In this document: piece by piece, positions 1-13,800 of the stretch | How positions within the stretch are numbered: the first letter of the stretch is position 1 | How the letters are laid out: each line of letters opens with the position of its first letter | Assembly (NCBI GenBank): GCA_948470475.1 | Contig: OX419343.1 | Location: 13,943,914 to 14,007,913 of the forward strand | Reading direction: 5' to 3' | DNA: 64,000 bases | From: Galaxea fascicularis | Lineage: Eukaryota; Cnidaria; Anthozoa; Scleractinia; Euphylliidae | Program-made: the position numbers and the translations under genes | The notes under the pieces: model-generated | Seen by the model: the letters and a program-made list of their open reading frames with translations, nothing else | What the model was told of the DNA's origin: nothing | Databases searched by the model: none

Positions 1-44
1 ACAAAAAAAACACGCGCTCATTAGATTGTATCGTCACAACTTAC

Positions 45-1841
45 ACTGCAAGAGTGGTTGATGTAACGGGCTGGTCCGCCAGCCATCGTAGCATCGATCA
101 CAGCATCAGAGTCGATTCTAAACATGTACACACCGCGATTCTGAGACAAAAAAACAAAAGCAAAAATGTTAAACGCAGTTAATTCTGATCGACGGTTGAC
201 ACCCCAAGATCTGTGCAGGGGTCAGGGCTCCAGAGTACAGTGCCAGGGTGGGGGACCCACGGGCCCTAATTTTTCAGACCCTATCAAAGACATTTAACCC
301 AAAATCATACCCTGAAACTCTATCGCAAATAAACAGCTACAACGTTTTGTGGTTACCACTTGCGTGTTGGACTTGCGTTCTTGGATCAGCTCTCTAAGTC
401 ATGGATTTAGCGGAGACTGGGTAATTGTTTTCTTCCCATTTGCGTTAGCTTCATTGCATGCGTAATCAGTCATGCGTTTATTTGCAGGACCATCAACGGT
501 ATCTCACAAAGTGCACTCGAACCTGTATGAAGCGGTCACCCTTGGATAATAATTGTTTAGCCTGCGCCGTGCTTAACATTTGTTTACGTGTGGAGGCAGG
601 ATGGCCGAGTGGTTTAAGGCGCTTGATTCCAATGCGGTGACCCGGATTCAAATCCCGCTCTGGCCACTGGCTGGTGTTGTTCTGGGTTCGTGCCTGGTTC
701 AACTCGTTGGTCATCCTTGTAAATAGCCAACTGGTTTGCCTCCCGCCAGTTGGGATTCTTATCATGTTATGTTTATTTGAATACAAGTTTCTTGGGATTT
801 AATTGGAGTGCCTGGAAACTAGCTTGGATAGCTAAGTGCACTTCCACATAAACACAGTATTTATTTATTGTTGTAATTTCATAAACCGGAATGGAGGAAT
901 CGTTTATCGCGAATCGTTTATTTTTCATAAATACAAGGGAAAGGATGAGTAAGGAGGCCTTGAATTCCTCATGCGGTGTGCCGCTGACTCAAGAACTGGG
1001 GCTCAAAACTTTCACTAAACAACTAACAGCAAGAATTGTATTATGACGCCTTTTGAATGAAAATCGATATTCTCTTTGCCGTTATTGTTCAATTTTATGT
1101 AGCTAGAAAATAAACTTGTTGCCTTTCGTTTGCGTGTTTGAGCATTCAAATTTCGTCTTGATTTCTAAACTTTTCTCTGGAGATTTATTACCCTTTTCAT
1201 CCCAATACCGACCACCAACTTCTCCTTATCACAAGTTCGTCAATACTACAGGAATTGATCTCCATATCACTTTATTATTTTTCAGAGAGATTCTCAGAGC
1301 ATCTAATTTTCATTTCAGTTTTCTGTGGTCATGCGTGACATAGAGTGATTGGAAATACTCCCAATGCATCCCACGTGAGCGCCCCTGGGCGTCTTGTCTT
1401 TTACAACGTGACCGCTTAGTAATTTTCGGGACTTTAACAACTGACCGTTTAATAGAGGGTGACCGCTTAATACAGGTTCCATTGTACCTGGTTTCCACTG
1501 ATTTCAATTCACGAAAATGTCTGAAAGCTTCATTTAAGCTGAAGGTTAAAGAAACATTTCAAAGACTAAGGGGGCTTTCATGGTTTCGAAAGCTGATCAT
1601 GATCTATTGGTCACTACCAGACAAAAAAAAAATATATCAAATCTTTAGCTTGGTCGTCCTTGGAACGATAGGGCCCGGAAGTGCTTGTGCTAGACAAGCA
1701 TTTGTGGTTGACTATTGAACCTGTTTGATAGATTAAACCACAAGGAATGTGATAGATAACCTGTTTCTCGTAAATCTGCTCTCTTCTGTTTGCCACTTCG
1801 TTTCGAATAATGGAACCAATATACTCGATCACCATGCTTCC
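45..1841 (-). CDS. KMT2C/D: KMT2C/D exons 39-40: SET catalytic domain (partial, cut by window edge)
   Basis: Exons 1841-1761 and 140-45, residues about 4897-4956. They encode [20 protein letters not shown], then [38 protein letters not shown]. The NHSC motif binds S-adenosylmethionine and is part of the pseudoknot-like active site; the IEYIG and RYINHSC blocks are intact. The next exon (usual PNC, the catalytic Tyr region GEELxYDY and the post-SET cysteines) lies beyond position 1. The donor after AGT is gtaagt at 44-39. Confidence 0.96.
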
Positions 1842-4800
1842 CTGTTATCACAACACAAAAACGAAAAAAGTTACGATCACTGATAGACGAGCAGAAATTC
1901 ACTCGACGTTCCACCAAGAGCGCAAAGGAAAGTCAGAAAAAAAACCTACAACTTACCCCTTCCATGTCCCTGTTTGCAAACAGACCCAAGCCCTAAACGA
2001 AATAAACACGTTTGAGTTTAGAAACTTCCATAACAAGAATCTGACATCATGGAAAGTAATTTAAACTCTTCTTGTTGTATTCCTTTTTGCTACCCTCGAG
2101 ATAATGTCTGTTAGCCAAAAGGAGCGATTCTAACTTTTCTGACTGTATAAGGTATGCTTCAGTAAGTTGACCTATTCTTCAAACGAAAGTGCAGGGTTCA
2201 CCAAGCAAACTTAAATCAAACCCATGTACTGAAACATTCATGAGATCCGCACCCATAGCATGGACCGTGAAGCCTCCATGCAAGAGTAACAGTTACATTT
2301 AAACTTAGGTTCAGGTCAAACGCTGTACTTCACATGAGCCGAACTTAATTACAGTTTAGGTAGACCGAAATTAGTGAAGTTCGCCTTTTGAGTCAAACGT
2401 CGAACTTAATTCCGCTGAACTTAACTAGATCTTGAAAATAAACAGATTGAGTCTGACTAAAACATTGATACACATTAACATGATTATGCATTTGGTTCGG
2501 CTCATTTGAAGATCGGCGTTTGACCCAAATCTTCAGCCGTTAATCCCGCCTGGCCGGCCGTGAAGAACGCCTCAGCCAATCCAAACGAATTCAGTCGACC
2601 TCAATTGGGTCAAACGCTGTACTTCACATGAACTTGATGACTGAGTTAAGTTCGGCTCCTGGGCCTTACTGTCTGAAGTAAGATGGTAGCGTGCAAAGCG
2701 GGACAGAGAAACAATATCGGTTCACAAATATCTTACCGACCGGCTTCTACTCCCCTACTTACTTGGATGTTGGATCTTCCCAGGAACACGTTTGATTTCC
2801 ACTCTGTCTTAAGCTTGCGGTACTGTGCAGCCTTGGAGTACACAAACTGTTTGAGGTACAGACTTGAAGATTCGTCAGTGTTTCCCGCGCCAACCGTGGC
2901 TGCAGGAGACAAAGCCGGCCCAGAACTTGTGGCAGATCTCAAGGCACGTGCTCTGTGGGAAAGACAATGTCGATCACCTTCAGTAAGGGCTCCTATGGCA
3001 GTGCTTTTATGTGGAAGAGTTTAATGACGTCAACAGATACGTACCTTGCGCTCCTAAAATGTGTTCTCAGAAGGGGCTCAGACCTGGCGCTGCCCGTGGG
3101 GTTAACTGCCAGCGGTAACTCCATGATAGCTGAGGGGCCGTACCGCATGTTGTATCCCTGCATCTGGTCCACACCAGGCATCTAACAGGAAACAAATTAT
3201 CAGTCTAGTCTCCAAAACAGCATCAAGCATTTAATATAACATGCCCAATAACCAGCGTAAACAGTGGGCTGTAAGAAACAACGCAAGGTACTGAGAAAAT
3301 TACGAAAAAAAAAAATTGAGTACGTACCGACTCTATTATCCGCAGTACAAACTGCTCTGACAAACCGAACAAGTCCTGGAAAAAAGAGAGAGAAAGGAAG
3401 CCATGTAAATACCGTGAACCAGCTGTAAGTTCTTCATAAAAAGCATTTTTATTAATTTAACAGTCCTAGCACAAAGGGAACCAAACGGGCCTTTTTTAAT
3501 GCCGATACCCACTTCCTCTTTTTTCCCAAGTTTTCACGTCACTCTTCACGAAGTATTCAACACTACCTGACGGAATACACGCACTGTTGTTTTGTTAAGG
3601 TAACTGTTTAACGCCTGTTTACCTCTCCAGTGATGTACTGTGGAAACAAGTTGATGAGTCCTGACTCCTTCCTCATTCTCAAAATAGGAACGAGAATCTG
3701 TTGCCACGCATCTAAAGGAAAGAAAACACAAGTGACAAGGAATTCCCCACACAACAACATGTGACCAAGCTGATTTGTAGTTACCTCTTGGCGTCTTCCC
3801 TCTAAACACAAGTTGTTCTTTATGCTCCACGTCTTCCACTCTGATGGTGAAACTAGGGACACCCTCCGCATCTTCGACCGTGCAGTGATATTTACAGCGG
3901 CGATATACAGAGTGCATGCTCCAATAGAAACGGACGGTCTTGAAGCCCACCTGGTGGATGAGAAAGAACACAGAACACCCGCCTTAGAAAAAGTCTACGC
4001 TGACAAAGAGGAACAATAGAAAAGCAAGGAGAATGCGCCACAACCCACGCTCAGATCAAATCTACTGGGATAAGGAACACGAACGATATCTTGTTAAATG
4101 AAAACTTAAGTTTAACTTTCATTTTTATAGACGGGAATTTCCAACAAATAACACTATGGAACTACAAGGCAGTCACTGTACTTGCAAACGTTTGCAGACG
4201 AAAATCACTTCGACTAGCTGTGAAGTAAGTGGTTATTAATGATGTTGATAAGTAAAAGAGTAGTTTATCCCCGAATTTAGATATGAAGATTAAGTTAATC
4301 CACTGTGATATGATTAAGTGCGTGACAAAAGTTAACTCCAACAGCAGCATAACTGTGCATGGAAAGTTATGAGTAACCACTGACCGGGTAAACTGCGTCC
4401 CTAGTGTGGAATGACTGCAGCTGATGTGGCAGAAGCTGTCCCAGAGATTTCACTACCAGGCTCCCCACTCGTAACGTCTGAGGCTTGTCATTGGTCTCCT
4501 GGTTATGACGTAACATACTGGCGGGAGAAGGAAAGCGACAAATTACGTGTCATAGCTACTCAAAGGTAACGGTCAATGCAATATTGCATAAAGGACTTTA
4601 TTCGTCTACTTCGAATGAATGTTTATGCACGTAAAAACTGCTTATCAAACCTGGCAATCTGCTGGATATCATCCCTGTTGACATAAACTTTCCGGTACAC
4701 AGCATACGAGGACAGCACAAGGTCCGACAGGGCTGTGGAGTCCGGCCTGTGTTCATGGCACAGCATCGTCTAAACACGAGTAAAAACAAAACATCACGAA

Positions 4801-7800
4801 TGGTAAGGCTTCAGAGAGGAACCACATTGGAGATTTCCAAGTGGTTTCGTGCGTGTGGTAGTAACACTTTCGATTTTGCCTTTCTCTTTACAGCAAAAGA
4901 AGCTCTTAAAAGTAACAGGAAGTGATTGTGACCAGCTTACCTTATCCTTGAAGAACACACATCCACGAGCAATAGCGCAGGTGAAGTGGAAATTGTTCGG
5001 ACAGCCTATCTTCGTCAAACCAATCTTCTGATTGCATGACACAGTAGCGCCTCTTTTCAAACACACTACACAGTTCTGCCAAAAGTAAACAAATAGGTCC
5101 AAGTTTACTTACTCTGGCGGAAATAAGAGACCTCACTCCACACACAAAGCAAGAGCAACGTGAAATACGCTACTAAAATGAATTAACTTTTTCGAATACG
5201 TTTCGAATTAACTACTCCCAGAGCAACATCAACATACAGTTGAACCTCACTTTGCCACCACCTCTCTTACGCGACCACTTTTGGAAAATATCAAAAGTTT
5301 TCAAGTCAAATCACTATCGATGGAACCTCTCGAAAGCGACTGCGACCACTTTTTAGACTCTTTAAAACTGTCTACTGTTTTTAACCTCCCGTAGGCGACC
5401 ACTTGACGTGATATGCTGTATCTCTCCCGGGCAGAAATTGGAAAACGTGTCGCAATAACATATTGGCCATATCATTACACCGGATGTGTATCTCACAGTC
5501 GGAGCTAACGAAGTGCTCCCGAAACAGACCGACGGCAGGATTAAAGCTTTAAAATTACCATATGCAAATGACCCAAAATTTAGACCGTCAGTGGTCTGAC
5601 CTCTCGTAAGCGGCCATCTGGATTTGATATTTTCAGTGGTCGCTTACGGGAGTTTCGACAGTATGAGCATATCGCGCACGTGGAGACGTAAAGGGTATTC
5701 AAGTTGTTTATTTTAAACTAGCTTCACACAGGCAAAATCCGTTGGTGTACCAGATAACAGAAGTAAAGAAAGAACCACTAAACCTACCGTTACAGTTCCT
5801 CGCTTCACAGCCACATCTACGTTCATTAGAGCACCGTTTAACGTTTCGTAAACTTCAAGAGACCAAAGCGCACAGTTGAGATGAACCCACACGTCTACGT
5901 CGAGATTCAACAGCCTGGAAAAACAAATTGTTTCAACGCTCTAAGGTCATCACATTTGAACATCATTTGTTTGAAAAGGTGCGCCTGCTTATCGTCGACT
6001 ACGGTGAACGTTTTCAAACTTGACTGCCTTAAAACGTATACCAACGATAGACTGGAACAGTCGCTTTCTTCTCCTACGTCTTTAACGCGCGTTAGATTTG
6101 TATCATTTTACCGACGCTTGCGCAAGCGATCTGAGGTTCAAAAAACGTACGGCTGCTCGTAGTCTAATACCAGTGCGATTTAGCTTTCAGTATCCCAAAT
6201 ATCAACATCTGATTTCTCCCTAAGGTTCTCACAGATTTTCCTACGGTGCATGTAAGGAGAATTTGTGCAGGTGATGATTTCCTGTATTCTCATGCCCTGT
6301 ATCCTTGACGTGGTAGTGATAAGGTAAAGAGAAGTTGGATGAAGGGTTAATACTCACCGAGCTGAAGCGTTGTTTTCCCCGTCTCCTGTATCACCACACA
6401 GCGTGCATAACCTGTTGTCAGGCGGAAGGTCGTGGCATGGTTTCAGAGCACCATGCTTCTCTAGAAGCTGCAGATAAACAAATCCCATACAGACGTTACG
6501 ACATATTACCGTGATCATGTGTGAACTGTACAAACCGGGCAAGACAGCACTATCACATCAAGCTTGAATATTTTCCGGTCGTCCTTCCTCCCGTTGCTTT
6601 TAGCGGATGTTTCGTTGACTGCATTTCACAAATTATAAACCGTGAATTTTTAAGGCCACGAAGATACTGTTTACAAAAAGACCACAGCGTTGACATGTAT
6701 CAAGTAACAAGTGCAACCAAGTGGTCTTTGACGTTCCGCATATTCTCATTCTGAAAATTCAACTGATTTCCTCTTTTTAACAAGCGTTTCTATCCAGGCC
6801 ACATTCATGCAAACACACTGATGACTTACCTGGGAGATCTCCTCGGGTGTAAGTTCTAGTCGCTGTTTGTTGTCACTTATAGCACCTTCGCTCTGCTGCC
6901 ATCTTTTCCAGCGTAACCGTCGCTGACGTTTGCAGTTCTTTGTCTACATAAGAGGTCAAAAGTGTTAAGCCCCGGCTAAACGACCAAACATTTTCATCCA
7001 CAATCGTGTTGAACGAGTACGTTTGACCGTTATGCCGCTTCTCTCAACAATGCATTTGAATGGCTTCCCGTGTTTAACGCGTTTAATCTAGATCAAACAT
7101 TTTCATCGAACATTTTGCCTCACGAGCAAATGTTTGACTGTTTAGCCACCTCTTCAAACAAAGCAAGCCCGAGCGGGAGAAAGCAACCAACCAGAAAGCG
7201 AATCTGCGGATGTGAACGTCATAATTTCAGGGGTAATACACAGCAGAAAACGTAATATGGGCTCACTTTGCTCGATGTTTGATCAAACATTGTTTGCTCG
7301 TTTAGCTACCTCAAGTTGTGTGCAACAAACACGATGTTGCATGAAGAATGTTTAATCGTTTAGCCGGGCCTTGTGAAGAAATCTAATAAATCTGTCGAGT
7401 GATAAAAAAAAAAAGAAGACAATATGCCACATGCACACTGCCAAGAAATTCTTACGGCAAAATTTCTCTCCAAACGACTTCCTCTCGAGCCAAAATCTCG
7501 AATCCCGTGAAGAAAAAAACAGAAAAATAAGGACAAATGACCACAATAATCAATGAAAAGCAGAGAGAAAATTGAATAAGCTTCTGAACAAACACTGGTG
7601 TCCAGGACTTCATAGAAAAGGTTAACAACACATATGAAACAATTCTCGGCTTAAGTTGGTTTGAAAGTGTTCTCATATCTGTCCCTTTTTCTAAGGTGGG
7701 CCGGAATACAAACAGAACCAGTTTTAAAAACCATTAAGTAACAAGCAAAACACTGCCAATATCCATAATGTTAGAAAACGTTTTTCAGAAGTTGGCTTGC

Positions 7801-10800
7801 TACGGTTCTGAGAGCAGGTGCGAATAGACTGGGAGCAAAAGAGAATGGACAAGCTCGATAAATAGTGACAGAAGTGCGACATTCAAATCTGGCCAAATAA
7901 AGAAAACGAGTGCTTTTTTTCGATGAGAAATCAAATCAAATTCTCACCCCATCAAGTGCGTCTTCTTCCTTCCAGCTTGGACTTCTAATCTTTCGAAACG
8001 ATGTGGGTGATAACCCGTCAGCTACAACACCTCCCCGCGTACCAGATTCATTAACCGATGTTACATTCCCCACTCCAACACTTGTCTGACCTTCTGACGC
8101 TACTGACGCATCTAACCGAGGTTGTAACACATTAAGCTCTGACTTGTTTTCCTGTGTAACAGACGGACACTCTGATCCGAGATGCGCAAAATATTGCTTC
8201 AAGCAAGCGTCCGAACAGAATAAATCTCCAGTACAGTCTCCTGCTTCTACGTTAACTCTGTAGATTTTATAATCCGCACTATCAGTGTCCGTTCCATTTG
8301 AATCAAACGTTGTTGGTTTTTCTGCTGCTCCTTCATCATCTGGTTTGCGTTTTACACCAATACCTATTATTAATACATCACAGTGCCGACAGTATGGACC
8401 CTCTGGCTTTTTCCTTGAGGAATTATCTTGGCTAGATGACAAGGTTAATTGAGAACCCGAAAAAGGTGATTTTTGATAAATATCCGTTGACGTATGAGCC
8501 ATAGGCGCTATTGAGTTGCTCAATTTGGTACCGGTAAGAGAGGTCACCGAGGGAGATGCTAGGTAGCCTGTGGATGCCACAGGTATACCAGTTGGCTCGA
8601 TGACAATGTCTGCGCGTCTAGGAGGGGAGCAGCCAATAAGGTCCGCAACCGATTTCACAGTGTCGGTAACTCTCTGCTCTGATGTTGGAGAAAGTGTCAG
8701 AGTGACGTGAATATTATCCAAATCGTCCGCATCATTCTCAACTCTGACGCCATGAGATCCTTCTAGTTTGCAATTGGTCTGTATGAATGGAGTATCCGAT
8801 ACACTGCAGGAATCGGTGCAAGACTGAGACACTCCATTCTCTAGATAGAGTTCCAATTTCTCACGTTTTACTGTCACTGCTGGAAAGGTTGGCGAGTCTG
8901 TGCTGTCACGATGTAATAAAGCAGAGAAGTGTGGCGTGTGCACTCTGTTGAGTGCATCCGACTCTGGAGACGAAGACGCAATGTACTGAACGGTCTCGGG
9001 CGATGAAGATAAAGAATTGCCGTTCGACTCCTTACCGTTAGCATCAGCGTGTGCGTCAGCGACTTGTTTTCCACCAAAACGATCGCTTACATTAGCCGCA
9101 GAATCAGACAACGGTGGAGTGGGCATTGAGGGGGGGACACTCACGTTTCCCCTCGCAGACTCCACACCAGCCATATACCGAGGTCGCTTGGCTGGATTCT
9201 CACTGTCCTGACCGTGTGCTTTTGATACAACAAGCGCTTCAACGGGTTCACGCTGCACAGGCGAAACGTCACCATTCACAAGAGGCTTTCCAGAGGAATC
9301 ATTCTTCTGCTGGTGCACCCTCGGAGAGGGTGGTAGAGACGAGGGTGGGGTTGGAGGGTGCCCTTCCACAATATCCACGTCAGAGCTTTCGAACTGTGAA
9401 TAATAGTCCACTATGCCATCAACGTTTGCAGAGCCAAAGTTTCCTTTCAAAAGGCACTGCCCATTGAAAGGCCTGCTTCCATATGGGTGTGAAAGCGCGT
9501 GGGTCAAGAGCAACTTGGGTTCACAAAGAGATAGAGGAGCAGAAGGCTTGACTTCCTTATGCACGATGTTAGAGGTGGAAGTCTTCGACGATGAATCATT
9601 ATTCCTAATCTCTACTTTCTGCTTGGACCGATTGCCTGTGCTCAAATAAATCCGCTGCCGTTTTCTCTGTTCTCTGATCTGTTGTTTTTCCATGCGAAGT
9701 TGCTGTTGTAGCGCGCGTTTCTTCTTCTGTTGCTCCTCGTATTCACGTTTCTTCCTCTCGTACTCTTGCCTTCGCAGCTCCTGTAGTTGTTTCTTAAGAG
9801 GGTCGTCTTCCTTTGGAGATGGCTTCTTCTTTGCTGCAGCCTCTGACAGAGCGTTCTGATTCTTAGGCCTACTTGGTGGTTTTGGTGTCTTGACAACCTT
9901 CTCACGCTGTGTGGGACGAGCAGGGATTCCTGCAGCAGTTTCCTGTACGTGGCCAGGTTTATGATAACTCAGTGGGATTAGGGTCTGCCCGACTGTTTCA
10001 TGTACAGCCTCTGACACCATAATGCTTGCTAAATCCGGAACAGTTTGCTGGGGGGAAGGTTGAACAATATTCCCTTGGGATCTGCTCCCTAAATAATGTG
10101 CCTCAGGTGCCTGCTGACGATTTCGGCCTTCTTGAACCAAAGGTAACCTTCCACTCCCACTGACTACAGGTCCAACTGGAGTTATGGGTGCATGACTAAT
10201 ACTTTCTGGAGCCTGGTCTATAGTATGAGTCAGCCCAATGGTAGTGCTCTCAAAACTTGGTTCGTATTTTCGATTCTCAAATCCATGCCCTGCTTCTTTA
10301 GGGCAGTTTTGAGTACTTGCTAAGGCTTGAGGTGTCAACTTGTCAGCTTCACCATGAGAGCTTATTTCCGGTGTTGGATTTTGTGTGCTTTCTCCTAGAG
10401 TCTCCTCCCGAGCTCGATTGTTTTGATCAGCCTCCACATGGCCACCGCTGACCACATTGGCAGCCAAAGCTGTATTCGCGACAAAACACAGAGCAGGGGT
10501 AGGAGTAGACTCAGTTGCGATGGAAGGTGTTCCTGGCGTTTGTTCCCTATCCTGCTGTTCACTTACAGACTCTCCTCCACAACCAGCAGCAGTTTTCTTT
10601 TCCACTGAAGGTGAATCCCTGACTGATGCTTCTGCAAAGAACTTCTGTCGATCTTTTCTCTTCTCTGTCTCCTCCAGCAGTGGTGAGATGAGGCTCTGTT
10701 CATGGCACTCCAAAGACGCTTCTGAGTTAGCTTGAGATCCACTGCCCACAGCCTTGGTAGGTGACAATAAACTTCGATTAAAAGTTTGCTCCAAGAAATC

Positions 10801-13800
10801 TCCTTCATAAATTTTGTCCATCTCAGGATCGAAGTCGTCCTCATCCAGCGGTAACTGCAACCTTTCCAATTCACTCTGCTTCTCCAACTCCTTACATGCT
10901 TCTTCTTCACTTGCCATGTCTGCCACCATAGATTCAAGCTTTTGAAGTGCTTCCAACCCAGTGCCATTGCATGGCCCTTTACTCTTCCCAGCAGACCCAT
11001 TAGCCTCGTGCTCCACAGGAGCGGTAGCCTCACTTGTACTCTCCTTCTCAGCCAAACTCATGTCATGACTAGGTTCCTTTGGGGCTGAGTCGGTGCAGCT
11101 ACCATTGTCGTCAGCAGAAATAAAAGTGTGAACCTCGCTACATGGCTGTGATAAAGTAGCCTTCAAAGATCTACCTTCCTGTCCCAAGACATCGACGTCT
11201 TCTTTGCATCCTCTCTGATTTTCCTGAGGTAAAGAATCACGAGGATGAGCGTGCCCTGTGTCCTGTACTAGTGGTGACTCTGGGATGACTGGAACGGCTC
11301 CCTCAACATCTGGCTGCTCCTGCTTTATAACCTGTGCTATTGGTGATGGCGTGGGGGCAGGCCATGGAGAATCTGGTTCCTGTAAAACAGGATTCACTTG
11401 CTGCTGGTGCAGAGGGTCAGCTAAAGGAGCTGCTTCAGTTGCCTTCTTGGCATGTGACTTTCCTGGTTTCCTGGACCCAGGTTTCTTCCTTGCACCTCCC
11501 CGTCCTCTTCCTTTGCTTTGCAGACCCTGGAACTGCTCGCTGAAAGGGTTGTTGGCTTCTGCTACATACTGCACTGTTGGTTGTCTCTGGTGTTGTATCG
11601 GATGTTGGCCAAATTGCTGAAGGTAGTGCTCAGGTGTTGGAAATCTTTGTGAAAAAGAGCCTTGTTCACCATTTTGCGGATACCCTGGAGGTATCTGCGT
11701 GTTGGGTGGAATTGACATCTGATGACCCGGAGTTTCAGGCAAACTGACTTGGGAATCTGGTCTTGATGGAGGCTTTTGTGACAATTCTGGAGTGTGTGAC
11801 AATGGTCGCATTACATGGGGCACATCCACCGGTTGCTGCGGCAACATGCCAGGGTTATCAGCCAAGTGTTGGCTCAGTGGCATTGGAGGTTGTTGACAAG
11901 GCGGCTGTGCCTGCTCCACAAAAACACCCTGCTTCTGCTGCATCAAACGATGTCTCTGTTCCATTTGCTGGTACAATTGCTGCTGAAGCATCTGCTGCTG
12001 TATTTCAAGATCAGGATCTACATTTGTCTCCGACTTTTTACTCTTTCTCCTGGGTTTTGCCTGTCCAAGAGGAGGCGTGTCTTTGCTCTTACTTCTAGAC
12101 CTACGCTGCTTCGGCTTTTCTTCAAGAGCCTGGTTGAACAAAACAACAACCAAATCAGAACATCAATGGCTGCACCATTGACTAAACTCCACAATAACTG
12201 ATTGGAAAGAATTTCATGGCAAACCACTACCGACTAGACTTCCTGGAAGTGACAGGTTCCTGCATACACTTGTATGTACATACAACATAACTGTCTGCCT
12301 GCAAGTTCAATAGCAAAAACCCCCTCTAAACCGACGTCTATGCTTCTAAACACGTAAATGCCATTTGCTACTGAAGGAAAAGCTGCCTTACAACGGGAAA
12401 TTCATGCTGGCACTGCTATCGGAAGAAGCTTACCTTGTCTGGCACTGTTACAGCCGCCTGCAAAGGATGTTGTATTCCCATTACCCCAGGTCTCATGGGG
12501 AAACTACTTGGCTGCACTCTTATCTGGTGGCCTTGTATGCCTTGAGTCCACTGTTGAGTTTGTGGCTGTTGCTGTTGCAGCGCAAATTGCTGCTGGACCA
12601 GCTGCATCTGTTGATGGACTTGAACCATTTGTTGCTGGAGAACCTGTCCTTGGGACTGGACAGCCATGACCTGTGATGCCAATACTGGGTCCTGCCCTCC
12701 TGCCTGATGCACCTGCTGCTGTAGCTGTTGGTACTGCTGGACAAGAACCTGTCTCTGTTGCTCCATTTGTAGTAATTGCTGTTGCAATCCCACTAACTGC
12801 TGTTGCACCAGGAAATGCTGGGGTTGAGGTACGGGAGGCCCTTGGTTGACTTCATGGTAAGTTTCCGGTTTTGATGGAGCATTTGCATCTTGATGAAAAT
12901 GCTGTAGCTGAGAAGGAGGGGCTTCCTGGCCTTGATTGGGTGCAAGATTCGACTGAGGGGCAACCTGGTTGATGTCATTACATTCTTCGGGTTTAGCTGG
13001 GATTTTTAAGTGTTGAATGGCCAAATCCGTCTTCACCTTACTTTCTTCCTCTGTAATCTTGGTAATGTCTCCAGTGTTAAGTTTCATCGCCTGTGCTTCA
13101 GTGCTCACCTCAGTTTGATCCACACAGCATCCCTCAATATCAGTTCCAACCTTACACTCAGCACTTCTTGAAACTTCAGATGAAGTATTTCTTGGGCTTT
13201 CGATACTTTCCTCCCTGGGCTTCCCATTACCAGCAACAACAGCCATATTCTCGACAGTGTGCTTAGCAGAATCACAGCCTCTATTGTTATTAGCATTACT
13301 TGATTCAGCTTGACCTTCACCACATCCTTGCTGGGTACCAGTGTCAAGTGAACTCAAAACTTGGTTGACTTGTCCATTGGTGCTTCCTTTGCCATGAGCA
13401 GTTCCCTTACTCCCTTGGCGAGCATTATCTTCACTTGCTAAATGGTTCTCCTTGTAATTTAACTCTTTTTCATATTTCTCATTTTCAAAGGAAGAGCAAA
13501 GAGCTTCGGCTCTCAACCCCTTCGTGCCATTACCCTTCACGTTAGGTTGTTGCATTCCACTGTCACTGTCAGGCTCTTTGCATGGCTTGGTCAATTCCTC
13601 CACAGAACTGCTTGACTTCTCTTGTATATCACGCACAGCATCACTACGTGCTGGAGAAACACACTTTTGTAAAATCTCGCTTTCAGAATTAGCAATAACA
13701 TCACTGCTCCCTTTCCCTGCATCAACTTTTCCCTCTGCAAGAGTCGCCTGGGGGATGCTCTTCAGAGGTAGTTCATTTTTTTGTTGTTGCATTATCTGTT

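Noticed and set aside
595..667. Functional tRNA gene
   Set aside because: A and B boxes are present but the anticodon stem-loop lacks T33 and has a mismatched stem, and a SINE body follows.
4499..4500. Nearer acceptor for the FYRN exon (exon starting at 4498)
   Set aside because: It would require phase 0, but the preceding exon ends with two bases of a codon; only the acceptor at 4518-4519 keeps the frame and the conserved QIAS join.
9017..12201. Plus-strand open frames of 60-128 codons opposite the giant exons
   Set aside because: Antisense shadows caused by the Gln-rich (CAG/CAA) coding strand.
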